NCBI RefSeq assembly: GCF_000019725.1 | Contig: NC_010505.1 | Location: 3,537,001 to 3,601,000 of the forward strand | Length of the DNA: 64,000 nt | Direction of reading: 5' to 3' | Source: Methylobacterium radiotolerans JCM 2831 | Lineage (GTDB): Bacteria; Pseudomonadota; Alphaproteobacteria; Rhizobiales; Beijerinckiaceae | Part shown: positions 17,223 through 26,163 of the stretch, in pieces | Layout: the number at the start of each line of letters is the position of its first letter | How positions within the stretch are numbered: the first letter of the stretch is position 1 | Program-made: the position numbers and the translations under genes | The notes under the pieces: generated by a model | What the model was told of the DNA's origin: nothing | What the model saw: only the letters and a program-made list of their open reading frames with translations | Database searches by the model: none

Positions 17223-17567
17223 CTACGCCTTTTGGATGCGGAACCAAACATCTCGGTGATGTGGCGTCGCAAAAAATCGCGGCTGCTGAGGCAAAGCGGC
17301 CGCTGCTTCCATCGTCGGCGAACTATAGAAAGAGATCAGCTCCGCCCCCTGCTCCGACCACGATCGCCCGATCTCGCTTTTCTCGTCCCATGAGACGAGA
17401 AATACGTCCCAAGAATTTGCCGGTCTATCACCACAAATGCGCGGTATCTCCTCTGCCCAGTGCATCAGAGAGCAGCCCCGGACGCGCCGAGACGGTGCCC
17501 TCAAATCATTCGCGAGAGCTTTCGCCCGCCGATGCAGATCATTCTGTCCGAGCCGCGCACCATTCAT
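17223..17567 (-). pseudogene. Short hypothetical ORF in low-GC patch, possibly a gene remnant
   Basis: A 114-residue reading frame with normal amino-acid balance and more AT than its neighbours. It has no clear ribosome site. NSWDVFLVSWDEKSEIG near residue 51 faintly recalls the start of capsule-type glycosyltransferases, and the frame ends soon after, as expected of a truncated gene. It lies between two polysaccharide genes. It may instead be non-coding; I cannot assign a family. Confidence 0.3.
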
Positions 17568-17923
17568 GTGATCGATTTTTTCGAAGTCGCGATACAACGC
17601 GATGCATACAGCCCGAGCCGCACCAGAAGCAGCCGATAAAGAATGGATACCTCGGATCCTGGATTTCTCTATCGACGCACCCCGATTCTACTCACCCCAT
17701 ACAGCAAGAGGCAGCTCTTCCCTGGCAGGAATCCGAAGGTTTCAGGCCTCTCCGCGGCTCCAGAGCTTGACGGCAGGCCCGCTTGGCCTCGGCCATCGGG
17801 CGTGGGCCTGGTCCTCCGATTGGCCAGCTGCCACGGTCGACCGGGCATTGTTAGACCGTTCTGACCGATCGCGCCCTGGCCGCAGCCAGCGCCGCCTCCA
17901 CCCTGTCGCGTCCGAAGGATCCC
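17568..17923. other. Intergenic, compositionally atypical
   Basis: A 356-base stretch before the flippase gene, less GC-rich than most of the window until about 17740. No gene, tRNA or repeat was recognised. It should carry the flippase promoter; no clear -35/-10 pair was found. Confidence 0.4.
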
Positions 17924-19432
17924 ATGGCAGAACTCCGAGAGGGGCCGGAAGCGACGGCGCCGCCCGCGTTCTCGAAGCGCCGCAGCCTGGCCTGGATGGG
18001 ATTCTGCCAGGGCGGCCTGTTCCTGGCACAGTTCGGTACCTCGCTCGCCCTGGCGCGCCTGCTCACCCCCCACGAGACCGGCATCTTCAGCCTCGCGGCC
18101 GCCATCGCGGGCCTGCTGTCGACGCTGCGCTCCTGCGGCCTATCGAGCTACATCGTCCGCGCGGAGCGGGTGGACGCGGCGCTGCTGGCGAGCGTCTTCA
18201 CGGTGAACCTGATGCTGTCGGGCGCGGCGGCGATCCTGATCCTGGCCTTCAGCGTGTTCGGCAGCGTTCTCCTCGGTGAGCCGGAGGTCCAGCGCGCCCT
18301 CGCCATCCTCGCCGTGGTGCCCCTCATCGGCGCACTGGAGTTCCGCCCGGCCGCCATGATCGAGCGGCACGGCAATTTCCGCGGCGTGGCCCTGGTCAAC
18401 ATGCTGCGCGGTCTCGTCGCCAGTGGCGCGATGCTGGCGCTGGCCCTCCTCGGCTTCAGCTACATGAGCCAGGCCTACGGGCAGGCCGCGGGCGCCGTCG
18501 CGGCGGCGCTGGCTGCGAACGGCCTCGGGCTGCGCTACGTGTCGCTGCGCCTCGGGCTCGCGGGCTGGCGCGAGATCCTGACCTACGGCGGCCGGCTCTT
18601 CGCCATCGCGGGGGTCGCGGGGATCGCCGGCCGGATGGGCGACCTCGTCCTCGGGCGGATGCTCGGGCTCAGCGCCCTCGGCCTCTACTCCCGCGCGGCG
18701 AGCCTCAACACCCTGATGTGGGACCACCTCCACGTGGTGATCACCCGCATCACCTTCGTGGACCTCGCGAATCAGCAGCGGAACGGACAGTCCCTGCGCG
18801 CGTGCTACCTCCACACGCTGCGGATGATCACCGTGCTGCTCTGGCCGGCCTTCGCGGGCGCGGCCGTCCTGGCCGGGCCGATCGTGCGCCTCCTGCTCGG
18901 TCCGGGCTGGGACGGCGCGGCGCTGCCCTTCTGCCTGCTGTCCGTGGCCGCGATCGTCCTGAGTTCGCTCAGCATGACCTGGGAGGTGTTCCTGATCCGG
19001 GATCAGACCGCCCTCCAGGCGCGGTTCGAGTTCCTGCGCCACGGCGCCGGCTTCGTGATGTTCAGCGTCGGCTGCCTGTTCGGCCTCGGCGGCGCGGGCG
19101 CGGCACGGATCGGCGAGGCGCTCCTGGCCGTGGGACTCTATCGGCCGCATCTCGAGCGGATGACCGACACCTTCAGGCGCGACTACGCCCCCATCTACCT
19201 CCACGCCGCCACACTGACGGCGATCGCCGTCGCACCCGCCATCCTGGTCATGTCGGCTTGGGGATGGTCGGCCGAGACGCCGCTGCCGAGCCTCGCGGCC
19301 GCGATCGCCGCCGGGGTCGCCGGCTGGGCCTGCGGCCTCTGGTACCTGGACCATCCCCTGGTCGCGGAAGCGCGCCTGCTACTCGCGCACATGCGCCCGG
19401 CCCGCCCGGCCACGACCGTGTCGGACCTCTAG
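17924..19432 (+). CDS. Polysaccharide flippase, Wzx/MOP family
   Basis: A 502-residue inner-membrane protein with about twelve to fourteen hydrophobic helices. FSKRRSLAWMGFCQGGLFLAQ at the N-terminus, LARLLTPHETGIFSLA and SRAASLNTLMWDHLHVVI are typical of the polysaccharide export (MOP/Wzx) superfamily. It should flip lipid-linked oligosaccharide across the inner membrane, handing it to the ligase/polymerase encoded at 11.5 kb. ATG at 17924 follows AAGGATC. It is the last polysaccharide gene before the LysR gene. Confidence 0.85.
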   Translation: MAELREGPEATAPPAFSKRRSLAWMGFCQGGLFLAQFGTSLALARLLTPHETGIFSLAAAIAGLLSTLRSCGLSSYIVRAERVDAALLASVFTVNLMLSGAAAILILAFSVFGSVLLGEPEVQRALAILAVVPLIGALEFRPAAMIERHGNFRGVALVNMLRGLVASGAMLALALLGFSYMSQAYGQAAGAVAAALAANGLGLRYVSLRLGLAGWREILTYGGRLFAIAGVAGIAGRMGDLVLGRMLGLSALGLYSRAASLNTLMWDHLHVVITRITFVDLANQQRNGQSLRACYLHTLRMITVLLWPAFAGAAVLAGPIVRLLLGPGWDGAALPFCLLSVAAIVLSSLSMTWEVFLIRDQTALQARFEFLRHGAGFVMFSVGCLFGLGGAGAARIGEALLAVGLYRPHLERMTDTFRRDYAPIYLHAATLTAIAVAPAILVMSAWGWSAETPLPSLAAAIAAGVAGWACGLWYLDHPLVAEARLLLAHMRPARPATTVSDL

Positions 19433-19553
19433 CGGCGCGCCGCGGCGCGAGCGTCAGGTCGTCCACCCAGGACGAGAGCAGCCGCACGCTTGCGCTTCCG
19501 CGCGCCGGGGCGCGATATGACCGGACACGACGGCGGCGCGGGACGATCGCGGG

Positions 19554-20447
19554 ATGGCGGATTTCCGCAGCTTGGAGGTGTTCTACTGGGTCGCGAAACT
19601 CTCGAGCTTCCGGCGCGCCAGCGAGAAGGTGAACACCACCCAGCCGGCGGTTTCCCAGCGCATCGCGGCCCTGGAGCATGAGTACGGGACGCTGTTCGAG
19701 CGCCGCAGCCGGGACGTCGCGCTGACGGAGCGGGGGCGTCTGCTCCTCGGCTTCGCCGAGCGGTTCCTGGCGCTCCAGACCGAGATGAGCGCGGCCCTGC
19801 ACGAGACCGGCCGGACGCGGGGCACCCTGCGGCTCGGCGTGTCCGAGACGATCGTCCACCTGTGGCTGTCGCGCTTCATCGAGCGCATGCGCGCCGCCCA
19901 TCCCGGGATCGGCGTCGACATCACGGTCGACATCTCGCCGAACATGCAGGCCGCCCTGGTCGCCGACGAGATCGACCTCGCTTTCCTCGTCGGCCCGATC
20001 ACCCTGCCGAGCTTCGCCAACCGCGCGCTGTTCAGCACTCCCGTCGCCTGGATCGCCGCGCCGGGCCTGCTGCCGGGCGACGAGCCCCTGAGCCTCGGCG
20101 CGCTGCTGCACCACCCGCTCATCACCTACCCGCGCAACACCAGCCCCTACGTCGAGCTGCGCGACCTCGTCCTGCAGGAGAACCTCCTGCCGAGCCAGAT
20201 CCACACGAGCGCCTCGCTGGCCACCATCGTGAAGATGGGCGTCGAGGGCCTCGGGATCTGCGTGATCCCGCCGGCCGTGGTCGAGGCCGAACTCCGCGCC
20301 GGCACCCTGCGGGTCCTGCCGGCCGAGCCGACGCTCTCGGACCTGACCTTCACGGCGATGCACACGAAGCGGCCGGCCCACCACTTCGTGGCGGACGCGG
20401 CCCGCCTCGCCCAGGAGGTCGCCGAGACCTGGGCCGCCGGCCGATAA
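19554..20447 (+). CDS. LysR-family transcriptional regulator
   Basis: A 297-residue regulator. Residues 1-60 are the winged helix-turn-helix (FRRASEKVNTTQPAVSQRIAALEHEYG) and 90-290 the periplasmic-binding-like effector domain. It is read in the same direction as the 5-oxoproline genes 165 bases downstream, and a T-N11-A element with a small inverted repeat lies in that gap. It is the likely regulator of the operon, taking the place of KipR in the Bacillus subtilis kip cluster; the effector might be 5-oxoproline or a related amino acid (inference). Confidence 0.88.
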   Translation: MADFRSLEVFYWVAKLSSFRRASEKVNTTQPAVSQRIAALEHEYGTLFERRSRDVALTERGRLLLGFAERFLALQTEMSAALHETGRTRGTLRLGVSETIVHLWLSRFIERMRAAHPGIGVDITVDISPNMQAALVADEIDLAFLVGPITLPSFANRALFSTPVAWIAAPGLLPGDEPLSLGALLHHPLITYPRNTSPYVELRDLVLQENLLPSQIHTSASLATIVKMGVEGLGICVIPPAVVEAELRAGTLRVLPAEPTLSDLTFTAMHTKRPAHHFVADAARLAQEVAETWAAGR

Positions 20448-20467
20448 GACGGGTTTATCGCGCCCCA

Positions 20468-20484
20468 TTCGCAATCACGATTGG
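20468..20484 (+). promoter_or_regulatory. Possible LysR-type operator
   Basis: CAAT-N4-ATTG inside a T-N11-A frame (T20468, A20480), between the LysR gene and the DUF1445 gene. This fits the loose LysR consensus, but such sites are frequent by chance. Confidence 0.3.
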
Positions 20485-20612
20485 CGCGCCCCGCGGCGCG
20501 ATGGGATCGTTGCCGCAGGAAATGAATCGCTGAAGCGATCGCGATCTTGCGGAATACGGGCGCCCGGCGAGGGCGGCCCGGCGCACGACGACCAGCCGGG
20601 GAGATCAACGCG

Positions 20613-21428
20613 GTGAGCCAGCACCCGGGCGCCGACGGCGCCGCACCTGTCTTCGCCGACGCGGTGGACGCGCGGCGCGCGATCCGCGCGGGCCGGTTCC
20701 GGGGCCACACCTCGGGTCTCGTCCCCGCCCACGCGCAGGGCAACCTGATGATCCTGCCGCGGGCCATGGCGGAGGATTTCCACCGCTTCTGCCAGCAGAA
20801 CCCGAAGCCCTGCCCGATCCTCGGCGTCTCGCGGCCCGGCGCCCGCGCGCTTCCGACGCTCGGGGCGGACCTCGACCTCGCCACCGACGTCCCCGGCTAT
20901 CGCGTCTACGAGGGGGGCGAACTCGCGGCGCAGCTGCCCGACCTGACCGGCGTCTGGCGCGAGGACCTCGTCACCTTCGTCCTCGGCTGCTCCTTCTCGT
21001 TCGAGGCCGGCCTGATCGAGGCGGGCATCCCGCTCCGGCACGTTGCCCTGGGCCGCAACGTCGCGATGTACCGGACGTCGATCGAGACCCAACCGTCGGG
21101 ACCGTTCCACGGCCCCCTGGTGGTCTCTATGCGGCCGATGAAGGCGGCGGACGCCATCAAGGCCGTGCAGGTGACGGCCCGGATGCCGGCGGTCCACGGG
21201 GCGCCGATCCATCTCGGCGACCCGGGCCTGATCGGCATCCGCGACCTCGCGCGGCCGGATTTCGGCGACCCCGTCCCGATCGAGCCCGACGAGCTCCCGG
21301 TCTTCTGGGCCTGCGGGGTCACCCCGCAGGCGGTGGCGATGGCGGCGCGACTGCCGCTCTGCATCACCCACGCGCCCGGTCACATGCTGATCACCGACCT
21401 CCTCAACCGGGACCTGCCGTTCCTGTGA
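20613..21428 (+). CDS. DUF1445 putative hydro-lyase, D-glutamate cyclase family
   Basis: A 271-residue cytoplasmic enzyme, normal length for UPF0317/DUF1445. GTG at 20613 is chosen since GGGGAG precedes it and the family begins about there. Family segments include [33 protein letters not shown] and [23 protein letters not shown] near the end is highly typical. The mitochondrial homologue DGLUCY interconverts D-glutamate and 5-oxo-D-proline. Here the gene heads a run with an MFS transporter and 5-oxoprolinase, as ycsI sits with kipI-kipA in Bacillus. The name hydro-lyase in databases is automatic; 5-oxoproline formation is inferred. Confidence 0.85.
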   Translation: MSQHPGADGAAPVFADAVDARRAIRAGRFRGHTSGLVPAHAQGNLMILPRAMAEDFHRFCQQNPKPCPILGVSRPGARALPTLGADLDLATDVPGYRVYEGGELAAQLPDLTGVWREDLVTFVLGCSFSFEAGLIEAGIPLRHVALGRNVAMYRTSIETQPSGPFHGPLVVSMRPMKAADAIKAVQVTARMPAVHGAPIHLGDPGLIGIRDLARPDFGDPVPIEPDELPVFWACGVTPQAVAMAARLPLCITHAPGHMLITDLLNRDLPFL

Positions 21429-21471
21429 CCCTCCCGGCCGCGTGGCGGCCCGTCCGCGAAGGAGTTGCGCC

Positions 21472-22743
21472 ATGTGGGTGAAAGACACGAGTCCGGCGGA
21501 ACGCCGGGTCCTGGGCGCGGCCTTCGCGGGCTACGGCGTCGATGCGTTCGACTACATGGTCTACACCTTCCTGATCCCGACCCTGGTCGTGGTCTGGGGC
21601 CTGACCAAGGTCGAGGCCGGCAACATCGCCACCGCCGCGCTGGTGACCTCGGCGATCGGCGGCTGGGCAGCCGGAATCCTGGCGGACCGCTACGGCCGGG
21701 TGGTCGTCCTGCAGGGCACCGTCGCGTGGTTCACCCTGTTCACGGTGCTCAGCGGCTTCACCCACTCGTACGAGCAGCTGCTCGTGACCCGCGCGCTCCA
21801 GGGCTTCGGCTTCGGCGGCGAGTGGTCGGTGGGGTCGGTGCTGATCGCCGAGACGATCCAGGCGCGCTACCGCGGCAAGGCGGTGGGGCTCGTCCAGTCG
21901 AGCTGGGCGGTCGGCTGGGCCTGCGCGGCCATCGCCTTCTGGGCCGTGTTCGCCCTGGCGGAGCCCGCCGTGGCGTGGCGGATCCTGTTCTGGCTCGGCG
22001 CCCTCCCCTCGGTGCTGATCTTCTGGATCCGCCGCAACATCGAGGACCCCGAGATCTACCGCCAGACCCGCGCCGCGATGCGCGACGTCGGCGATACCGG
22101 CAGCTTCCTCGACATCTTCTCCCGGCCGCTGATCGGCCGGACCGTGCTGGCGAGCCTGCTCGCGACCGGCATGCAGGGCGGCTACTACGCGGTGACCACG
22201 TGGCTCCCGACCTACTTGAAGACGGAGCGCAACCTCTCGGTGCTGAACACCAGCGGCTACCTGCTGATGCTCATCTTCGGGTCGTTCGTCGGATACCTGA
22301 CCAGCGCCTGGCTCTCCGACCGCATCGGGCGCCGTCGCGGCTTCGTCCTGTTCGGCTTCTGCGCCGGTGTCCTCGTGCTGGCCTACACGCTGATCCCGAT
22401 CACCGACCCGGTGATGCTGGTCCTCGGCTTCCCGCTGGGCTTCTTCCTCTCCGGCGTCTTCTCCGGGATGGGCGCCTTCCTGAGCGAGCTGTTCCCGAGC
22501 CGGATCCGCGGCTCCGCACAGGGATTCTGCTACAATTTCGGCCGCGCCACGGGCGCGATCTGCCCGGCCGTAGTAGGCCATCTCAGCGGCTCGCTGACAC
22601 TCGGCACCGCCATCGGCGTCGTGGCGGCGGGGGCCTATTGCCTCGTGATCGTCGCGGCGCTTCTCTTGCCGGAGACGGCGGGCCGCGCGCTCGATTCTTG
22701 CACCGCGGATCCGGCCGAGCCGGAACCCGTTGCGGCCCTGTGA
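21472..22743 (+). CDS. MFS transporter, metabolite:proton symporter type
   Basis: A 423-residue protein with twelve predicted membrane helices. GGWAAGILADRYGRVVV is the family loop 2-3 motif, and GFGFGGEWSVGSVLIAE with RYRGKAVGLVQSSWAVG is typical of the sialate/aromatic-acid:H+ symporters. ATG at 21472 has AAGGAG upstream. It lies 43 bases after the DUF1445 gene and 28 before pxpA, so it probably imports the operon's substrate, perhaps 5-oxoproline or a D-amino acid derivative. It fills the place of the unrelated YcsG transporter in Bacillus. Confidence 0.87.
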   Translation: MWVKDTSPAERRVLGAAFAGYGVDAFDYMVYTFLIPTLVVVWGLTKVEAGNIATAALVTSAIGGWAAGILADRYGRVVVLQGTVAWFTLFTVLSGFTHSYEQLLVTRALQGFGFGGEWSVGSVLIAETIQARYRGKAVGLVQSSWAVGWACAAIAFWAVFALAEPAVAWRILFWLGALPSVLIFWIRRNIEDPEIYRQTRAAMRDVGDTGSFLDIFSRPLIGRTVLASLLATGMQGGYYAVTTWLPTYLKTERNLSVLNTSGYLLMLIFGSFVGYLTSAWLSDRIGRRRGFVLFGFCAGVLVLAYTLIPITDPVMLVLGFPLGFFLSGVFSGMGAFLSELFPSRIRGSAQGFCYNFGRATGAICPAVVGHLSGSLTLGTAIGVVAAGAYCLVIVAALLLPETAGRALDSCTADPAEPEPVAAL

Positions 22744-22771
22744 GACCCGATCGGCACGCGGAGCGGCGGCG

Positions 22772-23533
22772 ATGACCAGCGTGGACCTCAATTCCGACCT
22801 CGGCGAGGGCTACGGCGCCTACGCCTGCGGCGACGACGCGGCGATCCTCGGGATCGTCACCTCGGCCAACGTCGCCTGCGGGCTCCACGCCGGCGACCCC
22901 GAGATCATGGCCCGGACCTTCGCGCTGGCGAAGGCGCGCGGCGTCGCCGTCGGCGCCCATCCGGGCTTCCCGGACCTCTGGGGCTTCGGGCGGCGACGGA
23001 TGCCGTACAGCCCGGCCGAGATCGAGCGGCTCGTCGCCTACCAGATCGGCGCCGCGCAGGCCCTCGCCGCGTATGCCGGCCACCGCATCACCTACGTGAA
23101 GGCCCACGGGGCGCTGGCCAACGTCGCCGCCGAGGAGCGGCCGGTGGCCGACGCCATCGCCCGCGCGGTCCGCGCGGTGGACCGGGAGCTGGCGCTGCTC
23201 GCCATCGCGCTGACCGCCCAGGTAGCGGCGGGCGAGGCCTGCGGCCTCGAGGTCCACCAGGAGATCTTCGCCGATCGCGGCTACACGCCGACCGGCCTGC
23301 TGATCCCCCGCAGCCAGCCCGGCGCGATGATCACCGATTCCGGCGAGGCGGCCGACCGCGTCCTGAGCATGGTCGAGGCGGGCGCGATCCTCACGGCCGA
23401 CGGTCAAACGCTGCCGACGCCGATCCGCTCGATCTGCGTCCACGGCGATTCCGACCACGCCGTCGCCACGGCGCGGGCGGTGCGGACCCGGCTGGAGGGC
23501 GCGGGCGTCTCGCTGGCGCCGTTCCGGCCGTGA
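22772..23533 (+). CDS. pxpA: 5-oxoprolinase subunit A (LamB/YcsF family)
   Basis: A 253-residue protein of the LamB/YcsF family. The N-terminus SVDLNSDLGEGYGAYACGDD is the strict family signature, with NVACGLHAGDPEIM and VGAHPGFPDLWGFGRR following; KAHGALAN holds a conserved histidine. With PxpB and PxpC it makes the prokaryotic ATP-dependent 5-oxoprolinase, opening 5-oxoproline to glutamate in the cytoplasm. ATG at 22772 starts exactly at the family N-terminus. Its stop overlaps the pxpB start. Confidence 0.93.
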   Translation: MTSVDLNSDLGEGYGAYACGDDAAILGIVTSANVACGLHAGDPEIMARTFALAKARGVAVGAHPGFPDLWGFGRRRMPYSPAEIERLVAYQIGAAQALAAYAGHRITYVKAHGALANVAAEERPVADAIARAVRAVDRELALLAIALTAQVAAGEACGLEVHQEIFADRGYTPTGLLIPRSQPGAMITDSGEAADRVLSMVEAGAILTADGQTLPTPIRSICVHGDSDHAVATARAVRTRLEGAGVSLAPFRP

Positions 23534-24264
23534 GCGCGGCGCTGGACGAGCCCCGCCTCCTCGACGCCGGCGAGGCGGCCCTCGTGGTCGAGTTCGGCAG
23601 CACGGTCGACCCGGCGATCAGCGACCGGGTCCTGGCGCTCGACGACGCCCTCGGGGCGGACCCGCCGGAGGGGCTGCGGGAGCGCGTGCCGACCTACCGC
23701 TCCCTGATGCTGCACTACGACCCGCTGGTGCTCGACCGCGGGACGCTCGCCGAGCGGGTCCGGGCGCTGGCGGCGGGCGCGACCGCGCGCGCGGCGAGCC
23801 CGACCCTCTGGACTCTGCCCTGCTGCTACGACGCGCCCCACGGGGAGGACGTCGCGCAGGTCGCCGAGCGGAGCGGCCTGTCGCCGGAGACGGTGGTATC
23901 GACCCATGCCGCCACGACCTTCCGGGTCTACATGTACGGCTTCGCGCCGGGCTTCGCGTATCTCGGCGGCCTGCCGAAGCCCCTGGCGGTGCCCCGGCGG
24001 GCGAGCCCGCGGCCGCCGCACCCGCGCAACGCCATCATGATCGGCGGCGGACTCGCCGCGGTGGCGACCGTGCCGATGCCGACCGGCTGGTACGTGATCG
24101 GCGCGACCCCGGCCCGCCTCTACGCGCCGGAGCGCGACCCGAGCTTCTTCGTCGGCGCCGGCGACCTGATCCGCTTCGAGCCCGTGGATGCGGCGGCCTT
24201 CGACGCCCTCACGGCGCGCGAGGCGGCGGGCGAGCCGGTGGCCCGCCGCGGGGAGGCGCGCTGA
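23530..24264 (+). CDS. pxpB: 5-oxoprolinase subunit B (KipI family)
   Basis: A 244-residue protein of the carboxyltransferase domain subfamily 1 (allophanate hydrolase subunit 1/KipI). GEAALVVEFGSTVDPAI opens the domain, and YMYGFAPGFAYLGGLPK at about residues 136-152 is the conserved core; GGGLAAVATVPMPTGWYVIG follows. It starts at GTG overlapping pxpA by 4 bases and ends overlapping pxpC by 1 base. It forms the B/C complex that carries the ATP-dependent half of the reaction. In Bacillus KipI also inhibits the KinA kinase; nothing here suggests that. Confidence 0.92.
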   Translation: MSAALDEPRLLDAGEAALVVEFGSTVDPAISDRVLALDDALGADPPEGLRERVPTYRSLMLHYDPLVLDRGTLAERVRALAAGATARAASPTLWTLPCCYDAPHGEDVAQVAERSGLSPETVVSTHAATTFRVYMYGFAPGFAYLGGLPKPLAVPRRASPRPPHPRNAIMIGGGLAAVATVPMPTGWYVIGATPARLYAPERDPSFFVGAGDLIRFEPVDAAAFDALTAREAAGEPVARRGEAR

Positions 24265-25280
24265 TGCCCGCCCTCGTCATCGACGCCGCCGGACCCGGCA
24301 TCACCCTGCAGGACGGGGGCCGGCACGGCTACCTGCGCTACGGCATCACGGCCGCGGGCCCGATGGATCCGCTGATGCACGCCGCCGCCAACCGGGCGGC
24401 GTCCAACGCCCTCGACGCCACCGCCGTCGAGATCTCCACCGGCGGCGTCACCGTCTCGGCGCAGGACGGCGCCGTCGGGCTCGCCCTGCTGGCGCCGGGC
24501 TTCCGCGTCGCGCTGGACGGCGTGCTCCTGCCCGACACGGTCGCGCTCACCCTGGAGCCCGGCCAGACCCTCGTCGTGCGGGCCGGCGACGCCGGCGCCT
24601 GGGGCTACCTCGCGGTCGCCGGGCGTCTCGACGTGGCGCCGGTCCTCGGGTCGGCGGCGACCCATACCCGCTCGGGGCTGGGCGGCCTCGACGGCCGCGG
24701 CCTCGCCGCGGGCGACCGCCTCCCCGTCGCCGAGGGTCGGACACCGGACGGGCCGCCGCAGCGGCTCGTCGCGCCCTGGCTCATCCGGGACGGGCGGGAG
24801 ATCCGGGTCGTGCTGGGCCCGCAGGACGACTACTTCGCGCCCGACCAGATCGCGGCGTTCCTGGCCGGCCCCTGGACGGTCTCGCCGCGCGGCGACCGGA
24901 TGGCCTGCTTCGTCGACGGCACCCCGCTGAAACACGCCAAGGGGCACGACATCGTCTCCGACGGCGTCGCCATGGGGGCGATCCAGGTCCCCGGTAACGG
25001 CCTGCCGATCATCCTGATGGCCGACCGGCAATCCACCGGCGGCTACCCCAAGATCGCCACGGTCATCGGGCCGGATCTCGGGCGGCTGGCGCAGGTCCGG
25101 GGCGGGGCGCGCCTGTCGTTCCGGCGCGTCTCGGTGGCGGAGGCGGTCGCGGCGCGCCGCGCCGAGCGCGATCTCCTGCGCGAGGCGATCCCGCGCGAGC
25201 CGGTCGTCCGCACGGATTTCGCGTCGGACTTCCTGCTCGGCCTCAACCTCGTCGGCGGCGTCACGGACGGCCGCGCCTGA
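24264..25280 (+). CDS. pxpC: 5-oxoprolinase subunit C (KipA family)
   Basis: A 338-residue protein of the carboxyltransferase domain subfamily 2 (KipA, biotin-dependent carboxyltransferase-like). PGITLQDGGRHGYLRYGITAAGPMD is the family start, GYLAVAGRLD the middle, and RVVLGPQDDYF and MGAIQVPGNGLPIILMADRQSTGGYPKIATVI the conserved C-terminal half. It partners PxpB in 5-oxoprolinase. The ATG shares its A with the pxpB stop. Length is normal. Confidence 0.92.
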   Translation: MPALVIDAAGPGITLQDGGRHGYLRYGITAAGPMDPLMHAAANRAASNALDATAVEISTGGVTVSAQDGAVGLALLAPGFRVALDGVLLPDTVALTLEPGQTLVVRAGDAGAWGYLAVAGRLDVAPVLGSAATHTRSGLGGLDGRGLAAGDRLPVAEGRTPDGPPQRLVAPWLIRDGREIRVVLGPQDDYFAPDQIAAFLAGPWTVSPRGDRMACFVDGTPLKHAKGHDIVSDGVAMGAIQVPGNGLPIILMADRQSTGGYPKIATVIGPDLGRLAQVRGGARLSFRRVSVAEAVAARRAERDLLREAIPREPVVRTDFASDFLLGLNLVGGVTDGRA

Positions 25281-25367
25281 GCGCTTGGCGGCTGCGCGCG
25301 AGCGTCTAGAGTGCGGCCCCGGCCGGGTCGCCCGGCCCGATCCCTTTACACAGGAAAGCCCGCACGC

Positions 25368-26156
25368 ATGGCGCACGCCGTTACCGCCCCGGGGACCCCG
25401 CCGGCCCGCAGCAACGAGCCCCTGAACGCCGACAGCGTGCGCCGCGCCCGGATCGACCTCGCCGCCTGCCTGCGCTGGGCCGCCCGCCACGGCCTGGAAG
25501 AGGGCATCTGCAACCACTTCTCGGCGGTGCTGCCGGAGCGGCCCGACCTGTTCCTGGTCAATCCCTACGGCCTCGCCTTCGCGGAGGTCACCGCGTCGAG
25601 CCTGCTGCTCTGCGACTTCCACGGCAACGTCATCGAGGGCGACGGCCAGCCGGAGGCCACCGCCTTCCACATCCACGCCGAACTGCACCGGCTGAAGCCC
25701 CGGGCCCGGGCCGCGTTCCACACCCACATGCCTTACGCGACGGCCCTCGCCATGCTGGAGGGCGAGCCGCTGCTGTGGGCGGGCCAGACCGCCCTGCGCT
25801 TCTACGGCCGCATCGCGGTGGACGAGGATTACAACGGACTGGCGCTCGACGCGTCCGAGGGCCGGCGGATCGCCGAGAGCGCCGGCGATGCGGACGTGGT
25901 GTTCCTGAAGAACCACGGCGTGATGGTGCTGGGCGAGACCATCGCGGAGGCCTGGGACGACCTCTACTACCTGGAGCGCGCCGCGCAGGCGCAGGTCCTG
26001 GCCATGAGCACGGGGCGCGCGCTCAAGGCCGTGCCCGAGGCGATCGTGAAGCACGTGGCGGCCCAGGAGGCGGCCGGCCGCGCCGAGAGCGCGCGGCTGC
26101 ACCTGGAGAGCGTCAAGCGGGTGCTCGCCCGGGACGAGCCCGCCTTCCTGGCGTGA
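25368..26156 (+). CDS. Class II aldolase/adducin family protein
   Basis: A 262-residue cytoplasmic protein of the fuculose-aldolase/adducin family. EEGICNHFSAVLPERPDLFLVNPYG holds the phosphate/substrate loop, HTHMPYATALA gives the metal-binding HxH pair, and FLKNHGVMVLG the third histidine. Thus the zinc site looks intact. It follows pxpC by 87 bases, with a small GC-rich hairpin at 25321-25337 between, so it may or may not be in the same operon. Substrates of these family members are diverse, and this one is not identified. Confidence 0.85.
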   Translation: MAHAVTAPGTPPARSNEPLNADSVRRARIDLAACLRWAARHGLEEGICNHFSAVLPERPDLFLVNPYGLAFAEVTASSLLLCDFHGNVIEGDGQPEATAFHIHAELHRLKPRARAAFHTHMPYATALAMLEGEPLLWAGQTALRFYGRIAVDEDYNGLALDASEGRRIAESAGDADVVFLKNHGVMVLGETIAEAWDDLYYLERAAQAQVLAMSTGRALKAVPEAIVKHVAAQEAAGRAESARLHLESVKRVLARDEPAFLA

Positions 26157-26163
26157 GCGCCCG

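Noticed and set aside
17189..17770. 193-residue plus-strand frame in the low-GC patch
   Set aside because: Irregular composition and no ribosome site; the opposite strand frame at 17223-17567 looks more protein-like, though weak itself.
25321..25337. GGCCGGG-TCG-CCCGGCC hairpin as terminator of pxpC
   Set aside because: Short stem with a three-base loop close to the next gene's ribosome site; could be chance, so it is only mentioned under the aldolase gene.
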